Shown here: positions 1 to 6,155 of the stretch, piece after piece
Position numbering within the stretch: the first letter of the stretch is position 1
Layout of the letters: each line of letters begins with the position of its first letter
Origin: Candidatus Zhuqueibacterota bacterium
GTDB lineage: Bacteria > Zhuqueibacterota > Zhuqueibacteria > Residuimicrobiales > Krinioviventaceae
Assembly: GCA_003854995.1 (NCBI GenBank)
Contig: RQOI01000606.1
Coordinates: forward strand, 1-6,421
Length of the DNA stretch: 6,421 nucleotides
Direction of reading: 5' to 3'
Made by a program: the position numbers and the translations under genes
Notes under the pieces: generated by a model
Database searches by the model: none
What the model saw: only the letters and a program-made list of their open reading frames with translations
What the model was told of the DNA's origin: nothing

Positions 1-423
1 ATCAGTGCATCGGGCACCAAGCTGGTTTTGATACAGCATCCCGGCGAAAATCTGCGCATTGTCGATTTGATGGATGCCTCTCGTGACATAGTCATTGAAT
101 TTAGCGGTAGCTCCTTCACGCTCTCTCCGGTGAAGGATGAGCTCTATTATCGCTACGGCGGACCCCACCTGCTCGATTTGAACACCTTGCAACGGCAAGA
201 ACTCAATTTTGAATACGCTTATGATGTCTCTTTTTCACCGGATGGTCGTTTTTTGGTCTATCTGGATAGCCATTATAATCTGTGCTTATACGATATGGCG
301 AATCGCGCTGAGCGGATTCTTTTGCCGCGCGAAAAAGACGCCAACTTGAAATCGATGGCCATCTCTCCTGACAATAAACTGGTGGCCTATGAACGATACT
401 TTGAGCGCCTTGAGGTGCAATGA
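1..423 (+). CDS. C-terminal part of a TolB/WD40-like (PD40) beta-propeller protein, 5' end outside window
   Basis: The reading frame is open from base 1, so the TTG at 28 is probably an internal Leu codon and the true start lies upstream. About 140 residues are visible. They contain recurring propeller strands of the PD40/TolB type: SASGTKLVLI at the very start, FTLSPVKDELYYR, then SFSPDGRFLVYLDS and MAISPDNKLVAYER, spaced roughly one blade apart. Proteins of this fold act as extracytoplasmic or periplasmic binding scaffolds; no catalytic residues are visible. The stop codon (421-423) overlaps the ATG of the next gene as ATGA, and the last codons of this gene contain that gene's ribosome binding site. 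The two are therefore likely translationally coupled and may act together at the cell surface. The exact family cannot be fixed without the N-terminus. Confidence 0.75.
   Translation: MSASGTKLVLIQHPGENLRIVDLMDASRDIVIEFSGSSFTLSPVKDELYYRYGGPHLLDLNTLQRQELNFEYAYDVSFSPDGRFLVYLDSHYNLCLYDMANRAERILLPREKDANLKSMAISPDNKLVAYERYFERLEVQ
411..417 (+). promoter_or_regulatory. Ribosome binding site for the secreted propeller gene
   Basis: TGAGGTG lies just before the ATG at 420 and complements the 16S rRNA tail. It sits inside the last codons of the preceding gene and supports the 420 start in the ATGA overlap. Confidence 0.6.
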
Positions 424-2483
424 AGAATCGACTGCTCATCATGCTGCTTTTTCTGCCATCTGTCTGCGGCGCAAAGTGGGAGATTGTCAGTCCCATGCCG
501 GCGCCATTTGATTTCCGCGATCTCTTTTTCCTCAATCAGGATATCGGCTGGGTCGTCGGTAATGCGGGCGCCATCTACAAGACTGTGGACGGCGGCCGCA
601 ACTGGCAACAGTTGAATACGCCGACGCGTGAAGAATTGCGCTGTCTCTATTTTTTTGATGAGCTGAACGGCTGGATTGGCGGCGGCGCGAATTATGACGC
701 CCAACTGTTTCGCACCACAGATGGTGGCGAGTCCTGGCGCCGAGTGTCGCTGCCGATCTCGACAAAGCTGCTTGCGCTCACCTTCGTCAATTCACAGCTC
801 GGATTTGCCGGCAACACTCATGGTCACATCTTGCGCACCACTGATGGCGGAGAGAGTTGGCAAAGCCAGCGCCTCAAGTGGGACGAAATCTATAGAATCT
901 GTTTCGTCAACGAACGAGTTGGCTGGATCACAACGGGATTTGGTGTTCTCAAAACGACGGATGGTGGCGAGACCTGGAGCGATGTGAGTCCGGGCCCAGA
1001 GGTTGATACAAAAGCGCTGCACGTGTTTTCCGAAAACACCGTTATCGTTGGCGGCTATGCGGACGATGTCCACAAAACAGTCAATGGCGGCAAAACGTGG
1101 GACCAATATCCATTACCTTTTAAAAAAAACATGACAGCCATGGCTTTTTACAATGATTCAGTCGGCACGGCCGTCTCGTGGGGCAACATGCTGCGCACGA
1201 CAGATGGCGGACGATCGTGGCAAGCGACCGATTATCTGACGGGATCTGAGAATATCGTTGCCACGGGGCCAAATACGGCCCTTATCTGTGGTCTGGGAGG
1301 CGAACTCTTGCTGACAGACGATATGGGGCTCACCTGGCGTGATGCAAAAAAAGGGATGACGAAAACGCTGACCGCTCTGCAATTCAAAGGTGAGATCGGC
1401 TGGATTGTCGGCTGCAACGGCTCGATTTTGAACTCTGTGGATGACGGTGTGACCTGGCATGAGCAGCTGAGCGGCACAACGGTCGATCTGACTGCTGTCG
1501 ATTTGAATGGCCCTGGCAGCGGCTGGATCGTCGGCAGTCATGGGACGGTCCTTCACCTGCTCGATGGTCGGACGCACCTGCAGCATCATGTCGGCGAAGC
1601 AAAAATAAATGCTGTCAGCTCTCCGACGCCGGATTCCGTATGGCTCTGCTCCGACAACGGCAGCATCTGGTTTTCCGGCACTGCAGGGGATCAGTGGAAG
1701 CAACAATTTTGTTTCACCAACATTGAACTATGCGATATTCAGTTCGTCGATCGGCACTGCGGCTGGTGCGTCGGCGGCTCGCGCGATCTCTCCATCATAC
1801 TCGCGACCAGAGATAGCGGACAACACTGGACAGAACAAAAGAGTCCGCTGACTTGTGGTATCCGCGACCTCTGTTTTATCGATCACCAACATGGATGGCT
1901 CATAGGGGATGACGATGGCTTCAGCGGGCGCTCATTGGCAAAAACGAGTGATGGTGGTGAGACCTGGTATTGCATCACGGATAGATACATGGGATGGCCA
2001 CAGGCCGTCTTTTTTAGCGATCCGTTGTTCGGCTGGATTGTTTATGTGGGAATTATTCTTTCGACGCCTGATGGCGGTGTTTCCTGGCAGGAATATCAAA
2101 CAGGGATCTACAGCACGCTGTGGGACATCTTTTTCACGCAGCCAAATCGGGGGTGGGCTGTCGGGACGCAGGGTTTGATTTTGCGCTGGGAAGATGAGCA
2201 TCAGGTTCCGCCGCACGAACCGATCTCCTCGCGAATACGCGTTTTTCCAAATCCAGCAAAAGCATCCATGCATGTCACATTCTTTCTGCCCCAAGAAAAC
2301 AAGGCTGCAATTTTCGTCTGCAATGCGAAGGGACAACGGCTGCAGACGCTGCATGAAGGACGATTGCCCGCCGGTGAACATATTTTTCATTTCGACACCC
2401 AAAATTACGCGTCGGGCGTCTATTGGGTGTTGGCTCAAAGTGCGACTGGAACAGATACGGAGCGATTTATTGTTGTGCGCTGA
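420..2483 (+). CDS. Secreted Ycf48/BNR-like Asp-box repeat protein with C-terminal type IX secretion (Por) sorting domain
   Basis: This is a 687-residue exported protein. Residues 1-18 form a signal peptide: basic MKNR, a hydrophobic core, and a likely cut after CGA. The body carries at least eleven Asp-box motifs of the form T-x-D-G-G-x-[ST]-W at about residues 55, 99, 140, 179, 220, 260, 299, 339, 463, 509 and 549. Between them are GW-x-V/I-G strands, the pattern of Ycf48-like and BNR/sialidase-like propellers. No sialidase catalytic set is evident, so binding or scaffolding is more likely than hydrolysis. Residues about 605-687 start with VFPNPA and continue through G-Q-R-L, L-P-A-G and SGVYWV. 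This is the typical Por/T9SS type A sorting domain, which directs proteins across the outer membrane for release or surface anchoring. The start is supported by the TGAGGTG site and by the signal peptide. The ligand is unknown. Confidence 0.9.
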   Translation: MKNRLLIMLLFLPSVCGAKWEIVSPMPAPFDFRDLFFLNQDIGWVVGNAGAIYKTVDGGRNWQQLNTPTREELRCLYFFDELNGWIGGGANYDAQLFRTTDGGESWRRVSLPISTKLLALTFVNSQLGFAGNTHGHILRTTDGGESWQSQRLKWDEIYRICFVNERVGWITTGFGVLKTTDGGETWSDVSPGPEVDTKALHVFSENTVIVGGYADDVHKTVNGGKTWDQYPLPFKKNMTAMAFYNDSVGTAVSWGNMLRTTDGGRSWQATDYLTGSENIVATGPNTALICGLGGELLLTDDMGLTWRDAKKGMTKTLTALQFKGEIGWIVGCNGSILNSVDDGVTWHEQLSGTTVDLTAVDLNGPGSGWIVGSHGTVLHLLDGRTHLQHHVGEAKINAVSSPTPDSVWLCSDNGSIWFSGTAGDQWKQQFCFTNIELCDIQFVDRHCGWCVGGSRDLSIILATRDSGQHWTEQKSPLTCGIRDLCFIDHQHGWLIGDDDGFSGRSLAKTSDGGETWYCITDRYMGWPQAVFFSDPLFGWIVYVGIILSTPDGGVSWQEYQTGIYSTLWDIFFTQPNRGWAVGTQGLILRWEDEHQVPPHEPISSRIRVFPNPAKASMHVTFFLPQENKAAIFVCNAKGQRLQTLHEGRLPAGEHIFHFDTQNYASGVYWVLAQSATGTDTERFIVVR

Positions 2484-2489
2484 GTGCGC

Positions 2490-2497
2490 TATTTTTG
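2490..2497 (+). promoter_or_regulatory. Possible Bacteroidota-type -7 promoter box before putP
   Basis: TATTTTTG fits the Bacteroidota -7 consensus TAnnTTTG and lies in the 28-base AT-rich gap before the symporter ATG. The -33 partner is weak: ATTG at 2469-2472, 17 bases upstream. No Shine-Dalgarno sequence precedes the ATG at 2512. The match is short and could be chance. Confidence 0.22.
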
Positions 2498-2511
2498 CTT
2501 AAATTCTGCCC

Positions 2512-3960
2512 ATGAACATTCAAATCCTCATCCCTTTCATCCTCTACCTTCTCTTCATGGTCGCCATCGGCTGGTTCTTTTATGTGCGCACAAAGAGTCT
2601 GTCCGACTACATCCTTGGCGGCCGACGACTCAATTTCTGGGTCACGGCGCTCAGCGCGCAGGCATCCGACATGTCGGGCTGGCTGCTGCTCGGGCTGCCC
2701 GGCTACGCCTATCTCGCCGGCGTCGAGGCCGCGTGGATCGCCATCGGCTTGACCGTCGGCACTTTTCTCAACTGGAAGTTTGTCGCTGATCGCCTGCGGC
2801 GATTCAGCTATGCGCTGGGTGACTCGATCACCTTGCCGGAATATTTCGCCAATCGCTTTCAGCCATCGTCACGGGCGTTGCGCGTCGTGTCCGCGCTCTT
2901 CATCCTCATCTTCTTTTTAATCTATACTGCGTCGGGATTTGTCGCCGGCGCCAAGCTGTTCAGCACGGTCTTTGGATTTTCCTACATCGCCGCGTTGCTC
3001 ATCGGCGCCCTGGTCATCGTCAGTTACACTTTTCTCGGCGGCTTTCACGCTGTCGCCTGGACCGACCTGTTCCAGGGACTGATCATGTTCTTCGCCATCC
3101 TCATCGTGCCGGCACTGGTTGTCATCAAGCTGGGTGGCATTGGCGGTACATGGGAAGCGTTGCATCAAATGAATTATAACTATTTGACGCTGTTTCACGA
3201 TATCAACGGTGCGCCGTTGTCTTGGATCAGCATCCTGTCGCTGCTCGCCTGGGGACTCGGCTATTTTGGTCAGCCGCATATCCTGGCGCGTTTCATGGCC
3301 ATTCGGCGCGCCGAAGAGATTCCGCAAGCCCGATGCATCGCCATGGTCTGGGTGCTCATCAGCCTGAGCTGCGCCGTGCTCATCGGCCTCGTCGCTAACA
3401 CCGTCATCGAGCCATTGCCCACCGGCGAATCGGAGACCGTCTTTATGGTGCTGGTGAATCACATGGTTGCTCCCATCATCGCCGGCTTTTTCTTGTCGGC
3501 AATATTGGCGGCCATCATGTCCACTGCCGATTCGCAGCTGCTGGTCGCTTCCTCGGCGATCAGCGAGGACTTTTATCACGCTTTCGTGCATAAAAATGCC
3601 TCGCAGCCGGAGCTGGTGTGGATGAGCCGCGCCATGGTGCTTCTCATCTCCGCCATCGCTTTTGTCCTGGCACTCAGGCCGGATTCGAGCGTCCTCGATC
3701 TGGTCTCATACGCCTGGGCCGGATTCGGCGCGGCGTTCGGGCCGGTCGTGCTGCTGTCGCTGTTCTGGAAGCGGATGACCGGCAAGGGCGCCCTGGCCGG
3801 CATCATTGTCGGCGGCGTGACCGTCCTGATCTGGAAACAGCTGTCGGGCGGAATTTTCGAGTTGTATGAGATCGTGCCTGGATTTCTCTTGTCATGCGCA
3901 GCGATCGTCATTTTCAGTTATGCGGAGGGGCGGCCGGAGAAGGGAAAAGCCGATATCTAA
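2512..3960 (+). CDS. putP: Sodium/proline symporter PutP (SSS family)
   Basis: This 482-residue integral membrane protein should import L-proline together with Na+ across the inner membrane. It resembles E. coli PutP (502 residues) along its full length. The Na+-site motif ASDMSGW is at residues 51-57, and the second Na+ site, M-S-T, is at 336-338, matching E. coli Ser340/Thr341. The TM segment WGLGYFGQPHILARFM (247-262) keeps Trp, Tyr and Pro at positions equivalent to E. coli W244, Y248 and P252, which are implicated in proline binding. SYAWAGFGAAFGPVVL follows at about 399-414. Hydrophobic segments run throughout, as expected for about 13 transmembrane helices. The first ATG gives an N-terminus that aligns with the family. 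No Shine-Dalgarno sequence is visible. No putA lies nearby, so its metabolic context is not shown here. Other SSS members have different substrates, but the proline-site match is good. Confidence 0.95.
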   Translation: MNIQILIPFILYLLFMVAIGWFFYVRTKSLSDYILGGRRLNFWVTALSAQASDMSGWLLLGLPGYAYLAGVEAAWIAIGLTVGTFLNWKFVADRLRRFSYALGDSITLPEYFANRFQPSSRALRVVSALFILIFFLIYTASGFVAGAKLFSTVFGFSYIAALLIGALVIVSYTFLGGFHAVAWTDLFQGLIMFFAILIVPALVVIKLGGIGGTWEALHQMNYNYLTLFHDINGAPLSWISILSLLAWGLGYFGQPHILARFMAIRRAEEIPQARCIAMVWVLISLSCAVLIGLVANTVIEPLPTGESETVFMVLVNHMVAPIIAGFFLSAILAAIMSTADSQLLVASSAISEDFYHAFVHKNASQPELVWMSRAMVLLISAIAFVLALRPDSSVLDLVSYAWAGFGAAFGPVVLLSLFWKRMTGKGALAGIIVGGVTVLIWKQLSGGIFELYEIVPGFLLSCAAIVIFSYAEGRPEKGKADI

Positions 3961-3963
3961 AAG

Positions 3964-4116
3964 ATGATAATGAAATCCCAATGCAAATATTCGAAACTCA
4001 CGGGCAAAATCATCGGATGCGCGATGACGGTTCACAGAACGCTGGACAACGGATTCCCGCAGGTTAAGAAATGTGGTGGTCAGGGCGCTAAATTCCATAC
4101 GAGTGCTTTCATATAA
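3964..4116 (+). pseudogene. Degenerate N-terminal remnant of a GxxExxY (PDDEXK_3) family protein
   Basis: A 50-codon frame starts three bases after the putP stop. Residues 11-27 read KLTGKIIGCAMTVHRTL, followed by DNGFPQV, which strongly resembles the N-terminus of GxxExxY proteins (typically ...GKIIGCAMEVHKTLGNGF.EV.Y). That family has a PDDEXK nuclease-like fold and is about 120-140 residues long. Here the naming signature has decayed: the expected G-F-x-E-x-x-Y reads GFPQVKK, so Glu and Tyr are both lost. Similarity then stops and the frame ends at TAA. In the +1 frame an R-A-L (4082-4090) fits the family's next conserved block (QRAL), so an indel may have broken the gene. Most of the nuclease domain is absent. 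It is probably non-functional. The family call is by eye. Confidence 0.6.
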
Positions 4117-4122
4117 GGGAAT

Positions 4123-4138
4123 CGGGCTGCAAAGCCCG
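4123..4138 (+). other. Perfect 6-bp hairpin with GCAA tetraloop
   Basis: CGGGCT at 4123-4128 pairs perfectly with AGCCCG at 4133-4138 around the loop GCAA, a stable GNRA tetraloop. It lies between the GxxExxY remnant and the AT-rich cassette. No T-run follows, so a standard intrinsic terminator is doubtful. It could be a transcript-end stabiliser or a small dispersed palindrome. Confidence 0.45.
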
Positions 4139-4179
4139 TGATCTATCTGATCTTAAAACGATTGGAAATAATAAAGGAT

Positions 4180-4183
4180 AGGA
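4180..4183 (+). promoter_or_regulatory. Ribosome binding site for the Cys-cluster/HEAT-like gene
   Basis: AGGA lies 7 bases before the ATG at 4191, and a second AAAGGA lies further upstream at 4173-4178. This supports the chosen start. Confidence 0.5.
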
Positions 4184-4190
4184 TTTAAGA

Positions 4191-4952
4191 ATGGAATCAG
4201 AAGAAATAGAATTAATCTGTTCAAATTGCAGCTATTTTTTCCCGGCAAGTATGGAAGGTTCATTTGAATACGGTATATGCCTCCATGACAAAGTATTTGA
4301 ACGGTATATTGATGAATTAATCAAACGTTATAACTATGATTCCTGCCGAGAATTAATCGAAGAAAAAAAATTCCTTGGCGACACTGAGGCATGTCAGCAT
4401 TTCGAAGAACCTGAAGAATCTGAACTTGATGATACTATGAAATTTAATAATGATGCAATCGAATCAGCTGTATTAGTAGATCAACTAGAGAATATTGACT
4501 GGAAAACTATTCCAGTTGGTAATTATGCCGCTAAATTGAATGATGCTGATAAAAATAAACAACTTGAAAGTGTATCAACCCTTGGAAGTTTGGCTGCATT
4601 GGGGAATAAAAATGCGCTCAGTGAATTAATCGAATATTTTCGAGCGCTTAACCCTCCAATCACTTTGGAGGAAGTCCATTTTAAACAGCAAGTTTTCTGG
4701 CATATTGAAAATCTGGCAAAGAAATCTGTTATTATTCCTTGCTTAATTTATGAGTTGTACCATATACAGTCAAATAATACTACAAGAGAGTGGATATCGA
4801 AGATTCTGCAATATTTGGAGCATTGCCCAATAGGAATGATTCGCAAACCGTTAGAAAATTTGTTGAATGAGAAAAATTTCTCATACAAGATGAAAACCAA
4901 AATTGAAAATACAATAATCATTTCTGAAGAAAATACAGACTGGGCTTTATAG
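4191..4952 (+). CDS. Hypothetical protein: N-terminal Cys cluster plus helical HEAT-like region
   Basis: I do not recognise a named family. The predicted product is 253 residues and soluble, with no signal peptide or membrane segment. The first 72 residues carry C10-x2-C13, C30-x-H32, C52 and C68-x-H70, within LICSNCSYF, GICLHD, YDSC and ACQHFEE. This spacing suggests a metal-binding (zinc-type) N-terminal module. An acidic linker follows (about 72-80). From about residue 120 the protein is helical with HEAT/Armadillo-like character: one unit at about 124-153 (LESVSTLGSLAALGNKNAL...), then helices at about 165-190 and 198-245. This suggests a protein-interaction scaffold. Base composition is AT-rich, unlike the genes on either side, which indicates transfer. 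A good ribosome site supports the start. The frame may be prematurely ended: the overlapping +1 frame continues with protein-like sequence. Confidence 0.75.
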   Translation: MESEEIELICSNCSYFFPASMEGSFEYGICLHDKVFERYIDELIKRYNYDSCRELIEEKKFLGDTEACQHFEEPEESELDDTMKFNNDAIESAVLVDQLENIDWKTIPVGNYAAKLNDADKNKQLESVSTLGSLAALGNKNALSELIEYFRALNPPITLEEVHFKQQVFWHIENLAKKSVIIPCLIYELYHIQSNNTTREWISKILQYLEHCPIGMIRKPLENLLNEKNFSYKMKTKIENTIIISEENTDWAL

Positions 4953-5025
4953 TCCAAGTCATGAACAAAGGAAAAAATATTTTCATCATGGAGTTCGATA
5001 TTTAAGAACACTTGATGAATTAGCT

Positions 5026-5220
5026 TTGAATGTATCGGATTGCAGTGACTGTAAATCTCACCAAGAATTCCATGAACATCTTATGCAGATCATGTTATTG
5101 AATCAGTTAAGAAGTGAACGTTCTCGTGAAGACTATTTTAGCAGGCACAATTTAGCTGTCGAGAGATGGCTGGATTTCATTCAATTCAAAAAGCTGCTGC
5201 GATGTCAAATATTCCTATAA
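5026..5220 (+). CDS. Short Cys-containing frame, possibly the displaced C-terminus of the upstream gene
   Basis: The frame is open from 4918 but has only a TTG at 5026 as a plausible early start, with no ribosome site. From that TTG it gives 64 residues. Before it, the same frame reads as ordinary protein (YSPSHEQRKKYFHHGVRYLR, then TLDELAL), running directly on from where the previous gene stops at 4952. The visible content is DCSDC, then HQEFHEHLMQI and a charged helical stretch ending VERWLDFIQFKKLL. Its composition is AT-rich like its neighbours. Removing one T from the TTT at 4946-4948 would join it to the upstream frame, so it may be the tail of that protein rather than a gene. Its end overlaps the start of the phosphorylase-like gene. 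No family was recognised. Confidence 0.4.
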   Translation: MNVSDCSDCKSHQEFHEHLMQIMLLNQLRSERSREDYFSRHNLAVERWLDFIQFKKLLRCQIFL

Positions 5221-5924
5221 AAAATATTCTGTTTGTTCGCAAGTACCCAAAGTTTCTTGATAAAACTTTGGTTTTAAAAAAGCAATTACAGTCTATTGTA
5301 AGCAGCAGAGGTGTGACAACTCACTATGCAGGACATGATATTACTTTCTTGTTTCCTGGTTACGGAAAGAGACAAAGAATACCTCATCCAGCTATAATTG
5401 AGGAACTGAATTCAGGAAGGATAACAGATATTGTGGATATTGGTGCAGGAGGAGCTTTAGATCCAACATTAAAAAGAGGCGATCTCATCCTAAGTATTGA
5501 TGATATTCCTTTTGATACTTTGCAGCCTTTAAAAGTTAAAAGACGTAAAGAAGTAAAGGATATAGTTCAAATACTTGCAAACAAGAAACAAAGGCACTTT
5601 TTTGAAGGAAAAATATTAACAAGTGCCAGAATAGTCACTTCGAAAGAAGAGAGAATCAGTTTGTATGAAAAGACACAGTGCTCAATAGTGCAAATGGAGC
5701 ATTGTTGGTTTCTTCGAGCACTCCAAAATGTCATGCGGCCTCAGTCGTTCAGTGAGTTGTGTGTTACTCATATAGAAATTGTGGCTGATGTTGTGCAACA
5801 AAAAAATACATTTCTTGCTAATTTTATTGAATTCGTTCATGGCATTAATTATTGCATTTTGCGTAATCAGCATAATATAGGACAAGTGAAGAGTGATTTC
5901 TTAAAACTTTGGCTGCAAATTTAA
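5166..5924 (+). CDS. Divergent nucleoside phosphorylase / MTA-SAH nucleosidase superfamily protein
   Basis: The product is 252 residues from this ATG, or 240 from the ATG at 5202 (MSNIPIKNILFV), which may be the true start. Neither has a convincing ribosome site, and both overlap the preceding frame, so translational coupling is possible. The family signature is DIGAGGALDPTLKRGDLIL at about residues 91-109, the glycine-rich strand-loop found in PNP, MTAN and hopanoid-associated phosphorylases. Further on, TSKEERISLYEKTQCSIVQ then MEH (about 158-179) matches the family's K-x-x-L...VxMES block and keeps the Met-Glu pair that binds the ribose. The family's later S-D motif, which carries the catalytic Asp acting on the base, is replaced: the aligned stretch reads THIEIVAD (201-208), with Ile where Asp is expected. 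It is probably cytosolic. The substrate is unknown. The AT-rich composition matches the rest of the cassette. Confidence 0.7.
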   Translation: MAGFHSIQKAAAMSNIPIKNILFVRKYPKFLDKTLVLKKQLQSIVSSRGVTTHYAGHDITFLFPGYGKRQRIPHPAIIEELNSGRITDIVDIGAGGALDPTLKRGDLILSIDDIPFDTLQPLKVKRRKEVKDIVQILANKKQRHFFEGKILTSARIVTSKEERISLYEKTQCSIVQMEHCWFLRALQNVMRPQSFSELCVTHIEIVADVVQQKNTFLANFIEFVHGINYCILRNQHNIGQVKSDFLKLWLQI

Positions 5925-5995
5925 GAGAACTGCGTAAGGCGCCGAAAATAACTGATCGAAAGCGCGAATTGCTAACGCTGTGAAGAATATTCTAG

Positions 5996-6073
5996 ATGGA
6001 AACCGCCGATAAAGCCAAAAGAATCGATATCACTCTGCCGGCGCAGACCATGGGACAGATAGACCATATCTGA
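5996..6073 (+). pseudogene. Possible remnant of a ribbon-helix-helix (CopG/HicB-like) antitoxin
   Basis: A 25-codon frame contains KRIDITLPAQTMGQIDHI and then a TGA. The first part matches the DNA-binding beta strand of ribbon-helix-helix proteins (RxxITLP) and the next part the start of helix A (IDxx). Helix B and the rest are absent. A stop lies immediately before the ATG, and there is no toxin partner alongside. Past the stop, another frame reads YLTRAERDAEK and soon stops too, which could be frameshifted remainder. The match is short. The rest of 5925-6155 shows no gene I can support. Confidence 0.4.
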
Positions 6074-6155
6074 CCAGAGCAGAACGGGATGCCGAAAAAT
6101 AATTGCTTTCACCTGCCAAAATAACTAAATTAAAGTCTGTAGCAAATTGAGGTCT

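Noticed and set aside
420..476. Possible lipoprotein signal in the secreted propeller protein (LPSVC)
   Set aside because: Val directly before the Cys and Pro at -3 do not fit a lipobox; ordinary signal peptidase I cleavage after CGA fits better.
1158..1706. 182-codon minus-strand open frame inside the propeller gene
   Set aside because: It lies wholly opposite a well-supported repeat protein and shows no recognisable domain.
582..2090. Apparent DNA repeats (ACNGATGGNGG-type segments)
   Set aside because: They are the DNA of the protein Asp-box motifs, irregularly spaced and diverged, so they are not a separate DNA repeat or CRISPR array.
2917..3591. Long open frame on the minus strand opposite putP
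   Set aside because: Its product is low in hydrophobic structure and rich in D, Q, H and R, as expected of an antisense shadow of a GC-rich membrane gene; putP on the + strand is certain.
3892..4098. 68-codon minus-strand frame spanning the putP end and the gap
   Set aside because: The + strand of the gap encodes a recognisable GxxExxY N-terminus, so this frame is its antisense shadow.
4653..4671. 7-bp inverted repeat CCTCCAA / TTGGAGG with a 5-base loop
   Set aside because: It is inside the same coding sequence with no T-tract, so it is not a terminator; probably chance.
4867..4884. Perfect 8-bp inverted repeat with a 2-base spacer (ATGAGAAA / TTTCTCAT)
   Set aside because: It lies inside the coding sequence, is AT-rich and has no regulatory context; probably chance.
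4961..5005. ATG-initiated 14-codon frame just after the 253-residue gene
   Set aside because: It is very short, has no recognisable content, and the overlapping frame reads better as protein.
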